This document shows positions 8,555 to 16,359 of a DNA stretch of 64,000 nt, piece by piece (position 1 is the stretch's first letter; every line of letters begins with the position of its first letter). The notes beneath the pieces were generated by a model. The model searched no databases, was not told the origin of the DNA, and saw nothing but the letters and a program-made list of their open reading frames with translations. The position numbers were made by a program, and so were the translations under genes. Source of the DNA: Candidatus Saccharimonadota bacterium (GTDB lineage: Bacteria; Patescibacteriota; Saccharimonadia; Saccharimonadales; Saccharimonadaceae); NCBI GenBank assembly GCA_027492735.1, contig JAPUEE010000011.1, positions 36,888 through 100,887 on the forward strand, in the 5' to 3' direction.

Positions 8555-9244
8555 ATGATAACGCTCATGCCTAAACAGAAATTAGTTGACGAGAGAGGAG
8601 AATCGAATTCTTTTCTCATCACTACGATTATTTTTGTCATACTGGCTGTCGGCCTCGGTATTGGTTTTGGGTGGGCCTATATGCAGATGGTGGATTATCG
8701 TGACAATGTGACGAGCAAAGTAGATGTCGCAGTAAAAGCAGCCAAAGAAGATCAGAAGAAAGCCGACAAGGCTGAATTTACCGAGGAGTACAAAAAGCCT
8801 AATCTGACCTATGAAGGTCCATCGGAATCTGGTTCGGTGACATTCAATTATCCTAAAACTTGGGCAGCCTATGTCGAAAAAAGTGGTGCAGGCGGTAGCG
8901 AGTTGTCAGTCTATTTCAATCCAAAAATGGTACCAACCCTCAACAAGGGAACGGTCTATGCACTCCGTGTTACTATCAATAATAGTTCCTACGGATCAGT
9001 ACTGCAATCTTATAACAACGGTATACAAAAGGGTCTATTAAAAGCCAAAACCGTCACTGTTGGCAAGACGGATAGTTTCAGCGGGTACGAAGGTATGCGG
9101 ATAGATGGTCAATTCGGTGATAACATCAATGGATCAGTCGTCATATTCAAAATTCGCGACAAGACCTTGCGCCTCTATGTCGACAGCCAAGATTTTATGA
9201 CTGATTTCGATACAGTTCTCAATTCTCTACAGTACGAATCCTAA
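8555..9244 (+). CDS. Membrane-anchored extracytoplasmic protein
   Basis: A 229-aa protein. One membrane helix (residues about 22-45, rich in Ile, Leu, Val, Gly) is followed by a Lys/Glu-rich linker and a globular domain beginning near residue 95 with VTFNYPKTW, a pattern seen in PsbP-like and related beta-sheet domains of secreted proteins. The topology is N-in, C-out. I do not recognise a specific family. The gene is leaderless by its promoter position and has no operon partner. A role at the cell surface is inferred only from topology. Confidence 0.6.
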   Translation: MITLMPKQKLVDERGESNSFLITTIIFVILAVGLGIGFGWAYMQMVDYRDNVTSKVDVAVKAAKEDQKKADKAEFTEEYKKPNLTYEGPSESGSVTFNYPKTWAAYVEKSGAGGSELSVYFNPKMVPTLNKGTVYALRVTINNSSYGSVLQSYNNGIQKGLLKAKTVTVGKTDSFSGYEGMRIDGQFGDNINGSVVIFKIRDKTLRLYVDSQDFMTDFDTVLNSLQYES

Positions 9245-9289
9245 AAAGCATCAGCGCCATCAAATCGAAAAACTTGCTATACTAGTTGT

Positions 9290-9985
9290 ATGAGCGAGCT
9301 GGAGGGTAGTGCAGTCGCCGTGGCGCACGAGCTAAAGACGCCACTGGTATTGTTGCGTCAATTGACGCTATCCTTGGAGCGGTCGGATAATGTGTCCGAA
9401 CAGTTAGAAATTATCAAGCGGCTCCGATTTACCTCGGAGCGGTCATTGCGATTAGTCGACTCTTTGACGAAAACAGCACGGCTAGAAGACGCTCTATTTG
9501 AGCTGGAGCCGGTGCAGCTCCATACGGTATGTGTGTCGGTGGTTGATGAGTTGTCGCCGTTAGCTAAAGCTCACAAACAACACCTGAAATTACGTTCAAT
9601 ACACCAACCGCTAGTAGCGGTGGGAAATCGAGAGCTTCTCAGTTCGTTATTGTCAGGATTGATCGACAACGCTATTCAGCATAATCCGATCGGTGCTAGC
9701 GTAGAAATTGCGAGCAAAATACATCATGGCGAAGCAGTGCTGACGGTACGAGATTTTGGTTCTACAATAGATCTATCAGACTTCAGAGCATTAAAAGATT
9801 CACTCGGCAAGAGGGCTCTCCCAATATCATCTCGACCAATGTCCTCTGGCTTGGGGCTCTTTATCGCCAGTCAATTCTTGGCAGCTATGGATGGCCGTCT
9901 GTCTGTACAGCGACATTATAGCGGTGGTATGACATTCTCGGCGCATTTGCCACTCAGTCGACAGTTAAGTCTATTGGAGGTGTGA
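9290..9985 (+). CDS. Sensor-less cytoplasmic histidine kinase
   Basis: A 231-aa protein. The H-box VAHELKTPL (His near residue 14) sits almost at the N-terminus, so there is no sensing or membrane region. An HATPase domain follows: N box LIDNAIQHN near residue 125, G1 VRDFGSTID, G2 GLGLFIASQF. It is shorter than usual kinases. TATACT at 9278-9283 is 6 nt before the ATG, giving a leaderless start. The receiver gene begins one base after its stop, so the two form a kinase/receiver pair; the input signal must reach it through another protein. Confidence 0.85.
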   Translation: MSELEGSAVAVAHELKTPLVLLRQLTLSLERSDNVSEQLEIIKRLRFTSERSLRLVDSLTKTARLEDALFELEPVQLHTVCVSVVDELSPLAKAHKQHLKLRSIHQPLVAVGNRELLSSLLSGLIDNAIQHNPIGASVEIASKIHHGEAVLTVRDFGSTIDLSDFRALKDSLGKRALPISSRPMSSGLGLFIASQFLAAMDGRLSVQRHYSGGMTFSAHLPLSRQLSLLEV

Positions 9986-9986
9986 T

Positions 9987-10379
9987 ATGTCAGAGCAGCG
10001 CGCAACACTGCTAATCGTCGATGACGATGCCTGGTTTAGCGATACTTTGACCGCGAGTCTCGATAGCTACGTGGTTATTAGGACGCCAGATCCTGACGAG
10101 GTGTTCGATTTAATTGAACGGCATCATCCGGATCTCATTATTGCTGATGTTATGTTGGGTGCTCGTAATGTCTTTGCGTTACTGCAGGAAATGCAGAGCT
10201 ACCTCGACACTAGAGACATTCCTATTGTTATCTTGTCAGCACTCGCGGGGCAAATTGATCTGGACGATGTCAAACAGTTGGGCATCCAGGCGGTACTTGA
10301 CAAGGCCGAAATCACGCCGGAAACTTTGGTCGATTGTATCAATGATGTCATACGATCTAAAAAAGGGCTGGCGCCATGA
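9987..10379 (+). CDS. Receiver-only response regulator (partner of 9290 kinase)
   Basis: A 130-aa REC domain: acidic pair in LLIVDDDAWF, phospho-acceptor Asp in LIIADVML near residue 53, Ser in IVILSAL near residue 87, Lys in VLDKAE near residue 110. No output domain. It starts directly behind the kinase and its stop overlaps the recO start (ATGA), so it lies in a kinase-receiver-recO transcription unit. The output must run through protein-protein contact. Confidence 0.85.
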   Translation: MSEQRATLLIVDDDAWFSDTLTASLDSYVVIRTPDPDEVFDLIERHHPDLIIADVMLGARNVFALLQEMQSYLDTRDIPIVILSALAGQIDLDDVKQLGIQAVLDKAEITPETLVDCINDVIRSKKGLAP

Positions 10380-11065
10380 GTCAGACGATTCGGACCAAAG
10401 CTATTGTATTACGCCGGACTAATTATGGCGAAGCCGATCGCATTATTCAGACGATCACACCTGATCACGGACGTTTATCTATCATGGCCCGCGGAGTACG
10501 TCGAGAAAAGTCTCGATTAGCTGGTGGCATCGAGCTATTTGCGATTTGTGATCTAGTGCTAACACGGGGTACAAAGTCGACTAGTAATTTGTGGACCTTG
10601 ACCGGAGCGCGCCTCGATACATTCTTTGATCAAATTATGTCTGACTATAATCGACTGCAATTTGGATACGAAGCCATCAAGCAAACTGCCAAGGCTGCCG
10701 AAACGATCGACGAGCCCGAGTTTTATCATTTGCTCGAGGCAACATTTTCGTCGTTACATAATCTCAGTGTTAATTTGACGATAACCGAAACGTGGTTCTA
10801 TCTGAGACTAGCTAAACTGCTTGGCAACGAATTAAATACGGCAACTGATGCGAGCGGCATGAAACTGGTCGAAGATGCTAGATATAATTTCGATCAATCT
10901 GATCAAGTATTTGTATTTAACGAATCTGGTCGTTATGGCTCGGATATCCTAAAAATTCTCCGTCTCCTAGGCGCCAATGACCCGCAGATTGTCAGTCGAA
11001 TTCAGGGAATCGATGACTTGATCGATGATGGACTAGTTCTGGCACGCGCGGTCGCGAAAATCTAA
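10376..11065 (+). CDS. recO: DNA repair protein RecO
   Basis: A 229-aa protein. The N-terminal OB-fold reads KAIVLRRTNYGEADRIIQ and GRLSIMARGVRREKSRLAGG, typical RecO. The C-terminal helical part lacks the four zinc-binding cysteines found in Deinococcus RecO, as in some other bacteria. RecO loads RecA on SSB-coated DNA with RecR. The start overlaps the receiver stop by 4 bp (ATGA), so translation is coupled. Confidence 0.88.
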   Translation: MSQTIRTKAIVLRRTNYGEADRIIQTITPDHGRLSIMARGVRREKSRLAGGIELFAICDLVLTRGTKSTSNLWTLTGARLDTFFDQIMSDYNRLQFGYEAIKQTAKAAETIDEPEFYHLLEATFSSLHNLSVNLTITETWFYLRLAKLLGNELNTATDASGMKLVEDARYNFDQSDQVFVFNESGRYGSDILKILRLLGANDPQIVSRIQGIDDLIDDGLVLARAVAKI

Positions 11066-11087
11066 TTTATAGTGTATACTATCAGAT

Positions 11088-12413
11088 ATGGAAGAGATTG
11101 TTAGTCTAGCAAAGCGGCGCGGATTTATTTATCAAGGCTCAGAAGTGTACGGCGGGTTATCCGGTACCTGGGACTATGGTCCACTTGGCGTGGCCTTGAA
11201 ACGCAACATCATGCAACTCTGGTGGAAGATGTTTGTCGATGAGCGTGATGACATGTATGGTGTTGACGCAGCAATTCTGATGAACCAAAAGGTCTGGCAG
11301 GCGAGCGGTCACGTCGATACGTTTGTTGATCCGCTTTGCGAGGATACAGTGAATCATCGTCGTTATCGTACGGATCACATTTTAAAAGATAATGGCGTCA
11401 ATCCGGATGGTATGACCATGGAGCAGATGGACGCAGCGATTATCGAAAAGAGAATCAAGAGTCCCGATGGTAATCCGCTCAGTAAATCTCGAACGTTCAA
11501 TATGATGTTCAAGACGCATGTTGGCGCAACGGAGAGTGACGATTCAATCAGCTATTTACGACCAGAAACTGCCCAAGGCATTTTTACGAACTTTAAAAAT
11601 GTCGTCGATAGTTTTTACCCTGATCTACCATTTGGTTTGGCGCAGCAGGGCAAAGCGTTTCGCAATGAAATCAGTCCGCGCGATTTCGTATTCCGTAGTC
11701 GCGAGTTCGAACAGATGGAAATTGAGTATTTTGTCCATCCTGACGCATGGCAAGAGGCATTTGAAATGTTGCTCGCAGCCACGCATCGTTATCTCGAGGC
11801 TTTGGGGCTACCGGCGGCATCAATTCATGAGCTCGAGGTTCCGGCTGAAGATCGCGCGCATTACTCGAAACGGACTATTGATATCGAGTTCGATTATCCA
11901 ATTGGGCGCTCAGAGCTGATGGGTATCGCGTATCGTACTGACTTTGATCTCGGTAATATTCGGCGTGTCGCTGGTAAATCGATGGAATATACCGTCAAAG
12001 GCACCAATGAAAAGTTTGTACCGCATGTTATCGAGCCAAGTTTTGGCGTTGAGCGAGCATTGATGGCGGTCCTATGCAGTAGCTACCGCGAGGATGAGCA
12101 GAATGGTGAAAAGCGTGTCTATTTGGCACTACCAGAACATCTAGCTCCATATAAATTCTGTGTGTCACCACTACTGAAAAACAAACCTGAACTGGTTGAA
12201 AAGGCTCGCGAAGTTTATCAGGCTCTAAAGGCGAAATACGGCAATGTAACCTGGGACGATAATGGTAACATCGGTAAACGCTATCGCCGTCAGGACGAAA
12301 TCGGCACGCCGCATTGCATTGTGATTGACTTTGACACACTCGAAGACGGCACAGTGACCGTCCGTGACCGCGATACGACTGAACAGAAGCGTGTAGCTAG
12401 CCAGGACCTATAG
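11088..12413 (+). CDS. glyQS: Glycyl-tRNA synthetase (class II, alpha2 type)
   Basis: A 441-aa single-chain enzyme of the type found in Archaea, eukaryotes and part of Bacteria. Seen: YGGLSGTWDYGPLG near the N-terminus, motif 2 (FRNEISPRDFVFRSREFEQME), and motif 3 (PSFGVERALMAVL); a C-terminal anticodon-binding domain follows. It charges tRNA-Gly. TATACT at 11075-11080 lies 7 nt before ATG 11088, without SD, so it reads as leaderless with its own promoter inside the recO tail. Confidence 0.93.
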   Translation: MEEIVSLAKRRGFIYQGSEVYGGLSGTWDYGPLGVALKRNIMQLWWKMFVDERDDMYGVDAAILMNQKVWQASGHVDTFVDPLCEDTVNHRRYRTDHILKDNGVNPDGMTMEQMDAAIIEKRIKSPDGNPLSKSRTFNMMFKTHVGATESDDSISYLRPETAQGIFTNFKNVVDSFYPDLPFGLAQQGKAFRNEISPRDFVFRSREFEQMEIEYFVHPDAWQEAFEMLLAATHRYLEALGLPAASIHELEVPAEDRAHYSKRTIDIEFDYPIGRSELMGIAYRTDFDLGNIRRVAGKSMEYTVKGTNEKFVPHVIEPSFGVERALMAVLCSSYREDEQNGEKRVYLALPEHLAPYKFCVSPLLKNKPELVEKAREVYQALKAKYGNVTWDDNGNIGKRYRRQDEIGTPHCIVIDFDTLEDGTVTVRDRDTTEQKRVASQDL

Positions 12414-12420
12414 TAGCGTT

Positions 12421-13152
12421 ATGACAACAATTGGTATTATCGGCTTTGGTAGCTTTGGCAAATTTTTGGCTGAAAAGCTCAGTTCGCATTGTGCCGTAAA
12501 GGTTTATGATCGACGTGAACGGCCGACGACATGGCGGGCAGATTTTGATGACGTAGCAGTCTGCGACTACGTCGTGCTGTCGGTGCCGCTCGGTGCCTAT
12601 CCTGAAACGTTGGAGCGCTTGGCTACGGTGATATCACCCGACAGTGTGCTTGTCGATGTCTGTTCGGTAAAGGAGCGTCCAGTCGAACTCATTCGCCAGT
12701 ATGTACCAAAACAGCCACTCGTCGCCACCCATCCGTTATTTGGCCCCGAATCAGCGAGTGGTTCACTCCAGGGAATGACGATAGTGATGTGTCCAGAGGT
12801 TTCTGATGTCGAGTCTTATGCGAAAATAAAAGATTTTTCCGAAAAACTCGAGCTATCAATTGTTGAGATGAGTGCCGCAGAGCACGACAAAGAGATGGCG
12901 GTTGTACAGGGATTGACCTTTTTTATCGCGCGAACACTCGATGATATGAAACTGCATAGCCAACAGCTTTCGACACCATCGTTTGAGCGACTACTTCACC
13001 TGGCCGAGTTGGAACAGCATCATTCGGCTGAGTTATTTCGGACGATTCAGCAGGGCAATTTGTATGCGCGATCGGCACGTCGGGCTTTTCTCGGTGCGGC
13101 ACGGGCAATTGATAGCGAGTTGGATAATGACGAAGAAAGCGAAGTGGTCTAG
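12421..13152 (+). CDS. tyrA: Prephenate (or arogenate) dehydrogenase-like protein
   Basis: A 243-aa protein. Rossmann NAD(P) motif GIIGFGSFG at residues 4-12; THPLFGPES near residue 103 is the conserved catalytic-histidine region of TyrA enzymes. It lacks chorismate mutase and ACT domains, and is shorter than stand-alone TyrA (about 280). It would convert prephenate to 4-hydroxyphenylpyruvate in tyrosine synthesis. It follows glyQS by 7 bp and overlaps the amidotransferase start. A pheA homologue is 3.2 kb away, but no other gene of the pathway is in the window. Confidence 0.8.
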   Translation: MTTIGIIGFGSFGKFLAEKLSSHCAVKVYDRRERPTTWRADFDDVAVCDYVVLSVPLGAYPETLERLATVISPDSVLVDVCSVKERPVELIRQYVPKQPLVATHPLFGPESASGSLQGMTIVMCPEVSDVESYAKIKDFSEKLELSIVEMSAAEHDKEMAVVQGLTFFIARTLDDMKLHSQQLSTPSFERLLHLAELEQHHSAELFRTIQQGNLYARSARRAFLGAARAIDSELDNDEESEVV

Positions 13153-13877
13153 TGAAAAAGGTATTACTCCTCCAGTCGCGGCCAGAGCTAGAGGCGAGTG
13201 ATGATGAATTCCGAGCTTTCCGTCGATTCGGTGGATTAGATGAGAAGCAAGTGGTGCGCCTGCAGATGCATGAAGTACAACCGACGATCGATTTAAACGA
13301 CTATGCGGTGATACTCATGGGCGGCGGACCAGCTAATTTTGCCTATGATGACGATCACAAATCGTCTGAACAAAAAGCGTTTGAACCATGGTTGTGGCGA
13401 TTACTTGATCGAATTATCGCCGAGGATAAGCCATTTTTCGGAGCGTGTTTAGGGCTCGGTGCATTAGTGACGCATGCTGGTGGACGGATGGATTTTCGGG
13501 CTGGTGAGCCAGTAGGCGCGGTTGATATTCGTTTGGTCGCCGAAGATCCGATATTAGCAGATGCACCCCAGGAATTTGCGGCCTTTGTCGGTCACAAAGA
13601 AGGTGCTAGAGAAGTTCCATCCGAGCTAACAGTGCTAGCTAGGAATGATACCTGTGTGCAAATGGTTCGTCGTGGCCAAAATGTCTATGGCACACAGTTC
13701 CATCCCGAGCTTGATCCGGCAGGTCTCGAGCTACGAATCAATACTTATCGTCATGCCGGCTACTTTGAACCCGAAGAGGCTGACGATTTGATTGCAAAGG
13801 CTAGGCAGTCTGGTATTGGCGATGTGCCAACAAATATATTGCGAGCATTTATTGTACGTCATGTAGCAACGGTATAA
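13152..13877 (+). CDS. Class I glutamine amidotransferase-like protein
   Basis: A 241-aa protein of the GMP-synthase-like GATase1 family. The oxyanion strand and nucleophile are in FFGACLGLGAL (Cys near residue 99), and the His-Glu pair is in GTQFHPEL near residue 179. Such stand-alone domains hydrolyse glutamine for an unknown acceptor reaction. The start is GTG 13152, overlapping the tyrA stop, so tyrA and this gene are coupled. The last bases belong to the first of two direct repeats that flank the following cassette. Confidence 0.78.
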   Translation: MKKVLLLQSRPELEASDDEFRAFRRFGGLDEKQVVRLQMHEVQPTIDLNDYAVILMGGGPANFAYDDDHKSSEQKAFEPWLWRLLDRIIAEDKPFFGACLGLGALVTHAGGRMDFRAGEPVGAVDIRLVAEDPILADAPQEFAAFVGHKEGAREVPSELTVLARNDTCVQMVRRGQNVYGTQFHPELDPAGLELRINTYRHAGYFEPEEADDLIAKARQSGIGDVPTNILRAFIVRHVATV

Positions 13878-13897
13878 AAATTTTAACATGTTGAACG
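13871..13897 (+). repeat. Left direct repeat of the 13.9-14.7 kb cassette
   Basis: A 27-bp sequence beginning GGTATAAAA and ending ACATGTTGAACG. It recurs at 14658-14682 with one substitution early, one near the centre and a 2-bp deletion; the last 12 bp are identical. It overlaps the stop codon of the amidotransferase gene. Confidence 0.7.
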
Positions 13898-13947
13898 TCT
13901 AGGACTAGTAAAAACGTCAGTGATATGATATGATTAAGAGTGAAATA

Positions 13948-14052
13948 GTTACATCTCGCGCTCGCGATAGGGGTATGCTCCCTAAGGATGTAGCACTTGG
14001 TCAGTTCAGCACTAGCTGACCGGCAATAGCAATATCGTCGGCCAGCTTTTTT
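13948..14052 (+). ncRNA. Candidate riboswitch/attenuator leader
   Basis: An 8-bp stem (13948-13955 with 13987-13994) closes a three-way junction with two short hairpins (TCGC/GCGA at 13956-13967; AGGG/CCCT at 13969-13983). Directly behind it, GGTCAG (13999-14004) can pair with CTGACC (14016-14021). The latter is also the 5' arm of a terminator (14014-14022 with 14039-14047) followed by six T. Aptamer-like fold plus mutually exclusive antiterminator and terminator is the layout of a transcriptional riboswitch. I cannot assign it to a known class. A TATGAT -10 element lies at 13924-13934. Confidence 0.55.
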
Positions 14053-14134
14053 GGTGCGGTGATGTTGCAAACAAAAAATAATAACTAGCCACGGCATGTA
14101 CCTCAGGACGTTGTTCGTGGCGGAAAGGATCTTT

Positions 14135-14626
14135 ATGATATCGGCTTTAGTAACAATTGGCGCGCTCGTTTCAGCGGCAGCATCAATACCGTATATATTG
14201 GCAGTTATTCGTGGTACAGTGCGTCCACGGCTCGTATCATGGACGGTATGGGCTGTTTTAGCAGGGGTGAGCCGGCTTGACATCCTCTGCTTGGTGGGTG
14301 CTGCAATGGGCATTGCATCACTCGTGGTATTTAAGAATCCGCTGATCGCCTTGGGCGTATCGGTGGCGGTGGATATTGTCGCGTTTATACCGACATTAGT
14401 GCATGCTTGGGTTAGTCCACACGAGGAATCATTAGCATGTTTTGCGCTCAGTGCAACTGGGGGTATCTTGGCTGTAATGGCTGTAGTGATGGGCGATATA
14501 TCGCTCGCAGCGTTGCTATATCCAGTGTATTCTATGATATTTAACGGCGTAGCGGCCTTGTTAATACTGAGCGGACGCACTAAATTATTACCGTGGCAAC
14601 AACAGCGCTACGGCGAAGAAGTCTAA
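14135..14626 (+). CDS. Small integral membrane protein, PQ-loop-like
   Basis: A 163-aa protein with five to six membrane helices. The motif RPRLVSWTVWAVL near residue 30 resembles the proline-containing loop of PQ-loop/SemiSWEET-like carriers, which makes a small-molecule transporter possible. The frame is open from 14096, but AAAGGA before ATG 14135 and the start of the first hydrophobic helix support the shorter protein. It is preceded by the riboswitch-like leader, which would make its expression ligand-dependent, and the whole unit is bracketed by direct repeats. Confidence 0.6.
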   Translation: MISALVTIGALVSAAASIPYILAVIRGTVRPRLVSWTVWAVLAGVSRLDILCLVGAAMGIASLVVFKNPLIALGVSVAVDIVAFIPTLVHAWVSPHEESLACFALSATGGILAVMAVVMGDISLAALLYPVYSMIFNGVAALLILSGRTKLLPWQQQRYGEEV

Positions 14627-14657
14627 ACTGTTTGTTTATTGTACGTTACATGGCAAT

Positions 14658-14682
14658 GGCATAAAAGTTTACATGTTGAACG
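14658..14682 (+). repeat. Right direct repeat of the 13.9-14.7 kb cassette
   Basis: A 25-bp copy of the 13871-13897 repeat, in the same orientation. G+C jumps sharply immediately after it. Confidence 0.7.
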
Positions 14683-14769
14683 CCCCGGGAATGGAGCGCC
14701 CAACGTGATGTCGGGTCCGCTCCACGCGCGGGGCGCATGGGGTAGGACGGTGGGTGTGGGTAGGGTCAG

Positions 14770-15294
14770 TCAGCAGGGGGGGGGGTTCTCCCCATCGAGG
14801 AACTCGAACAGCCGCTCGTCGAAGTCAGCTGTGACTTCGAGTTCGTCGTTTGCCCACTTGGAGCTGACGTTGCCGACGATCTCGGCTCCTCGCGGATCAG
14901 GGTTTGAATCCCCGACCAGGCCACTGATGACGTGACAGCTCCTTGAACGGATGTGGCGGTAGGCCCAGTTGAGAGCTGTGACCACATGGTCGGCCAGCTC
15001 GAAGTAGTCCTGGGCGCAGAGCAACTGCGTCTGGATATTCGCAGGCTGCTGGCGCAGCGCTGCGACATCGTGCTCGTTCGGCATGACGAAGCCGAACTTC
15101 GTGACCGGATTGCCGGTGTTGAACTGCGGCATCGGCTCACCGGTGAGGTGGACCGCGACGAACACTGAGCCGTCGCCACCTCCCGAGCCGATCAGCAGAC
15201 CGTTGCTCGAGGCGACGAGTTTTCGCACGGCGACTTCTGCGAAGTCATTGTACTCGTTGTACACCGTCTCGATCGCATATGCAACCGAATCCAT
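14770..15294 (-). CDS. G+C-rich hypothetical protein (174 aa)
   Basis: I do not recognise this soluble protein, which has no signal or membrane segment. It begins MDSVAYAIET and has a glycine-rich turn (GSGGGDGS) around residue 38. It carries strong expression signals: a perfect TTGACA-17-TATAAT promoter and GGAAGGGAG before the ATG. Its codons are far more G+C rich than those of its neighbours, which suggests transfer. The last codons contain a C10 run on the coding strand, so slippage would replace the final Pro-Pro-Pro-Cys and extend the protein. It is convergent with the cassette membrane gene and divergent from the FKBP gene. Confidence 0.6.
   Translation of the reverse strand: MDSVAYAIETVYNEYNDFAEVAVRKLVASSNGLLIGSGGGDGSVFVAVHLTGEPMPQFNTGNPVTKFGFVMPNEHDVAALRQQPANIQTQLLCAQDYFELADHVVTALNWAYRHIRSRSCHVISGLVGDSNPDPRGAEIVGNVSSKWANDELEVTADFDERLFEFLDGENPPPC
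14776..14785 (-). repeat. G10/C10 homopolymer at the 3' end of the G+C-rich gene
   Basis: Ten consecutive G on the plus strand, encoding consecutive prolines just before the stop codon of the minus-strand gene. It is the longest homopolymer noted in the window. Confidence 0.85.
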
Positions 15295-15324
15295 AATGGA
15301 ACTCCCTTCCTAGTCCTATCTATA

Positions 15325-15353
15325 ATTATATCACTATTAACTATAATTGTCAA
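15325..15353 (-). promoter_or_regulatory. Perfect-consensus promoter of the 15294 gene
   Basis: Minus strand: TTGACA (15348-15353), exactly 17 nt, TATAAT (15325-15330). The plus-strand -10 (TACAAT, 15362-15367) of the FKBP gene lies just beyond, so the two promoters face away from each other and nearly touch. Confidence 0.8.
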
Positions 15354-15374
15354 ATTCATGCTACAATGACAAGG

Positions 15375-15758
15375 ATGAAATACGAAGGAACAAAACTACA
15401 CGATTTTGAGCCGCGAAATGGGGTTCAGGAGCTAGAGATTATCGATATTGAAGTCGGTGATGGAGAAGAGGTCAAGCCAGGCGCGACTATAACGGCGCAT
15501 TATACTGGAGCACTATGTAAAAATGGCATTATTTTCCAGAGCAGCTTTGATTTTGGCAATCCGATAACGTTCGGACTAGATCAGGTGATAGCGGGCTGGA
15601 CACATGGCGTACCTGGCATGAAAGTCGGCGGTACTCGTCGATTGATTATTCCAGCTGAAATGGCCTACGGTGCAGCGAGCCCAGCCAAGAATATTCCAGC
15701 TAACAGCGACCTCGTATTTGATATTGCCTTGACGGCAATTCCACGAAACGGAGAGTAA
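15375..15758 (+). CDS. FKBP-type peptidyl-prolyl cis-trans isomerase
   Basis: A 127-aa single FKBP domain: ITAHYTGALCKNG, then FQSSFDFGNPITFGLDQVI, then GWTHGVPGMKVGGTRRL and IPAEMAYG, matching the active-site residues of the family. There is no signal peptide, so it acts in the cytoplasm as a folding helper. An ATG at 15366 overlaps the -10 TACAAT (15362-15367); ATG 15375 lies 7 nt after the box and is chosen as a leaderless start. The CYTH gene follows after 6 bp and is likely co-transcribed. Confidence 0.9.
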   Translation: MKYEGTKLHDFEPRNGVQELEIIDIEVGDGEEVKPGATITAHYTGALCKNGIIFQSSFDFGNPITFGLDQVIAGWTHGVPGMKVGGTRRLIIPAEMAYGAASPAKNIPANSDLVFDIALTAIPRNGE

Positions 15759-15764
15759 TATCGC

Positions 15765-16355
15765 ATGAATACTGAGATCGAAGTCAAATTCATCCAGGTT
15801 AATCACGATACCATTCGGAGCCAACTACAGGCATTGGGTGGAATATGTACGCATCCGATGCGGTTAATGAGACGGGTAGTCTTTGTTAATGAGGCGCTAG
15901 AATCTCGCCATGGTTGGCTGCGAGTGAGAGACGAGGGTGACCGGGTGACGGTATCGTATAAACAACGAGATAGCCTGGATATTCATGGAACAAAGGAGAT
16001 CGAAACGGTTGCCGAGGATTTTGAGGCGATAACGCAGATTATTCGTCAACTCGGTAACTGGATTGAGTCATATCAAGAGTCGAAACGGGAAACGTGGCGC
16101 GTGGGCGAGGTGGAGGTAGTGCTCGATGAATGGCCATGGCTTGATCCGATCGTAGAGATCGAAGGGCCGACGGCGGAGTCGGTAGAACATATCGCTACGA
16201 GTCTCGGTTTTTCGATGGAAGATGCTCAGTATGGTAGTGTTATGAGTGCTTATCGAAAACAATATCCGAATTTGGATTCTAGCTTTGAAATCGGGAATAT
16301 TCCGATAGTGAAATTTGGTGATCCTATGCCGCCAGAGCTAGAATCGGCTATTTAG
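15765..16355 (+). CDS. CYTH-domain protein (triphosphate tunnel family)
   Basis: A 196-aa protein opening with EIEVKF, the ExExK metal/triphosphate motif, followed by the alternating basic and acidic strands of the tunnel fold (RRVVFVN, WLRVRDEGDRVTVSYK, EIETVAEDF, VVLDEWPWLDPIVEIEGP). Members include class IV adenylate cyclases and thiamine- or inorganic-triphosphatases. The exact substrate cannot be decided. It lies in an FKBP-CYTH pair and converges with pheA. Confidence 0.82.
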   Translation: MNTEIEVKFIQVNHDTIRSQLQALGGICTHPMRLMRRVVFVNEALESRHGWLRVRDEGDRVTVSYKQRDSLDIHGTKEIETVAEDFEAITQIIRQLGNWIESYQESKRETWRVGEVEVVLDEWPWLDPIVEIEGPTAESVEHIATSLGFSMEDAQYGSVMSAYRKQYPNLDSSFEIGNIPIVKFGDPMPPELESAI

Positions 16356-16359
16356 GTAA

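Noticed and set aside
13849..14580. 243-codon minus-strand frame
   Set aside because: It runs antisense to the membrane protein and the structured leader and has a low-complexity Ala/Thr-rich product without a start signal.
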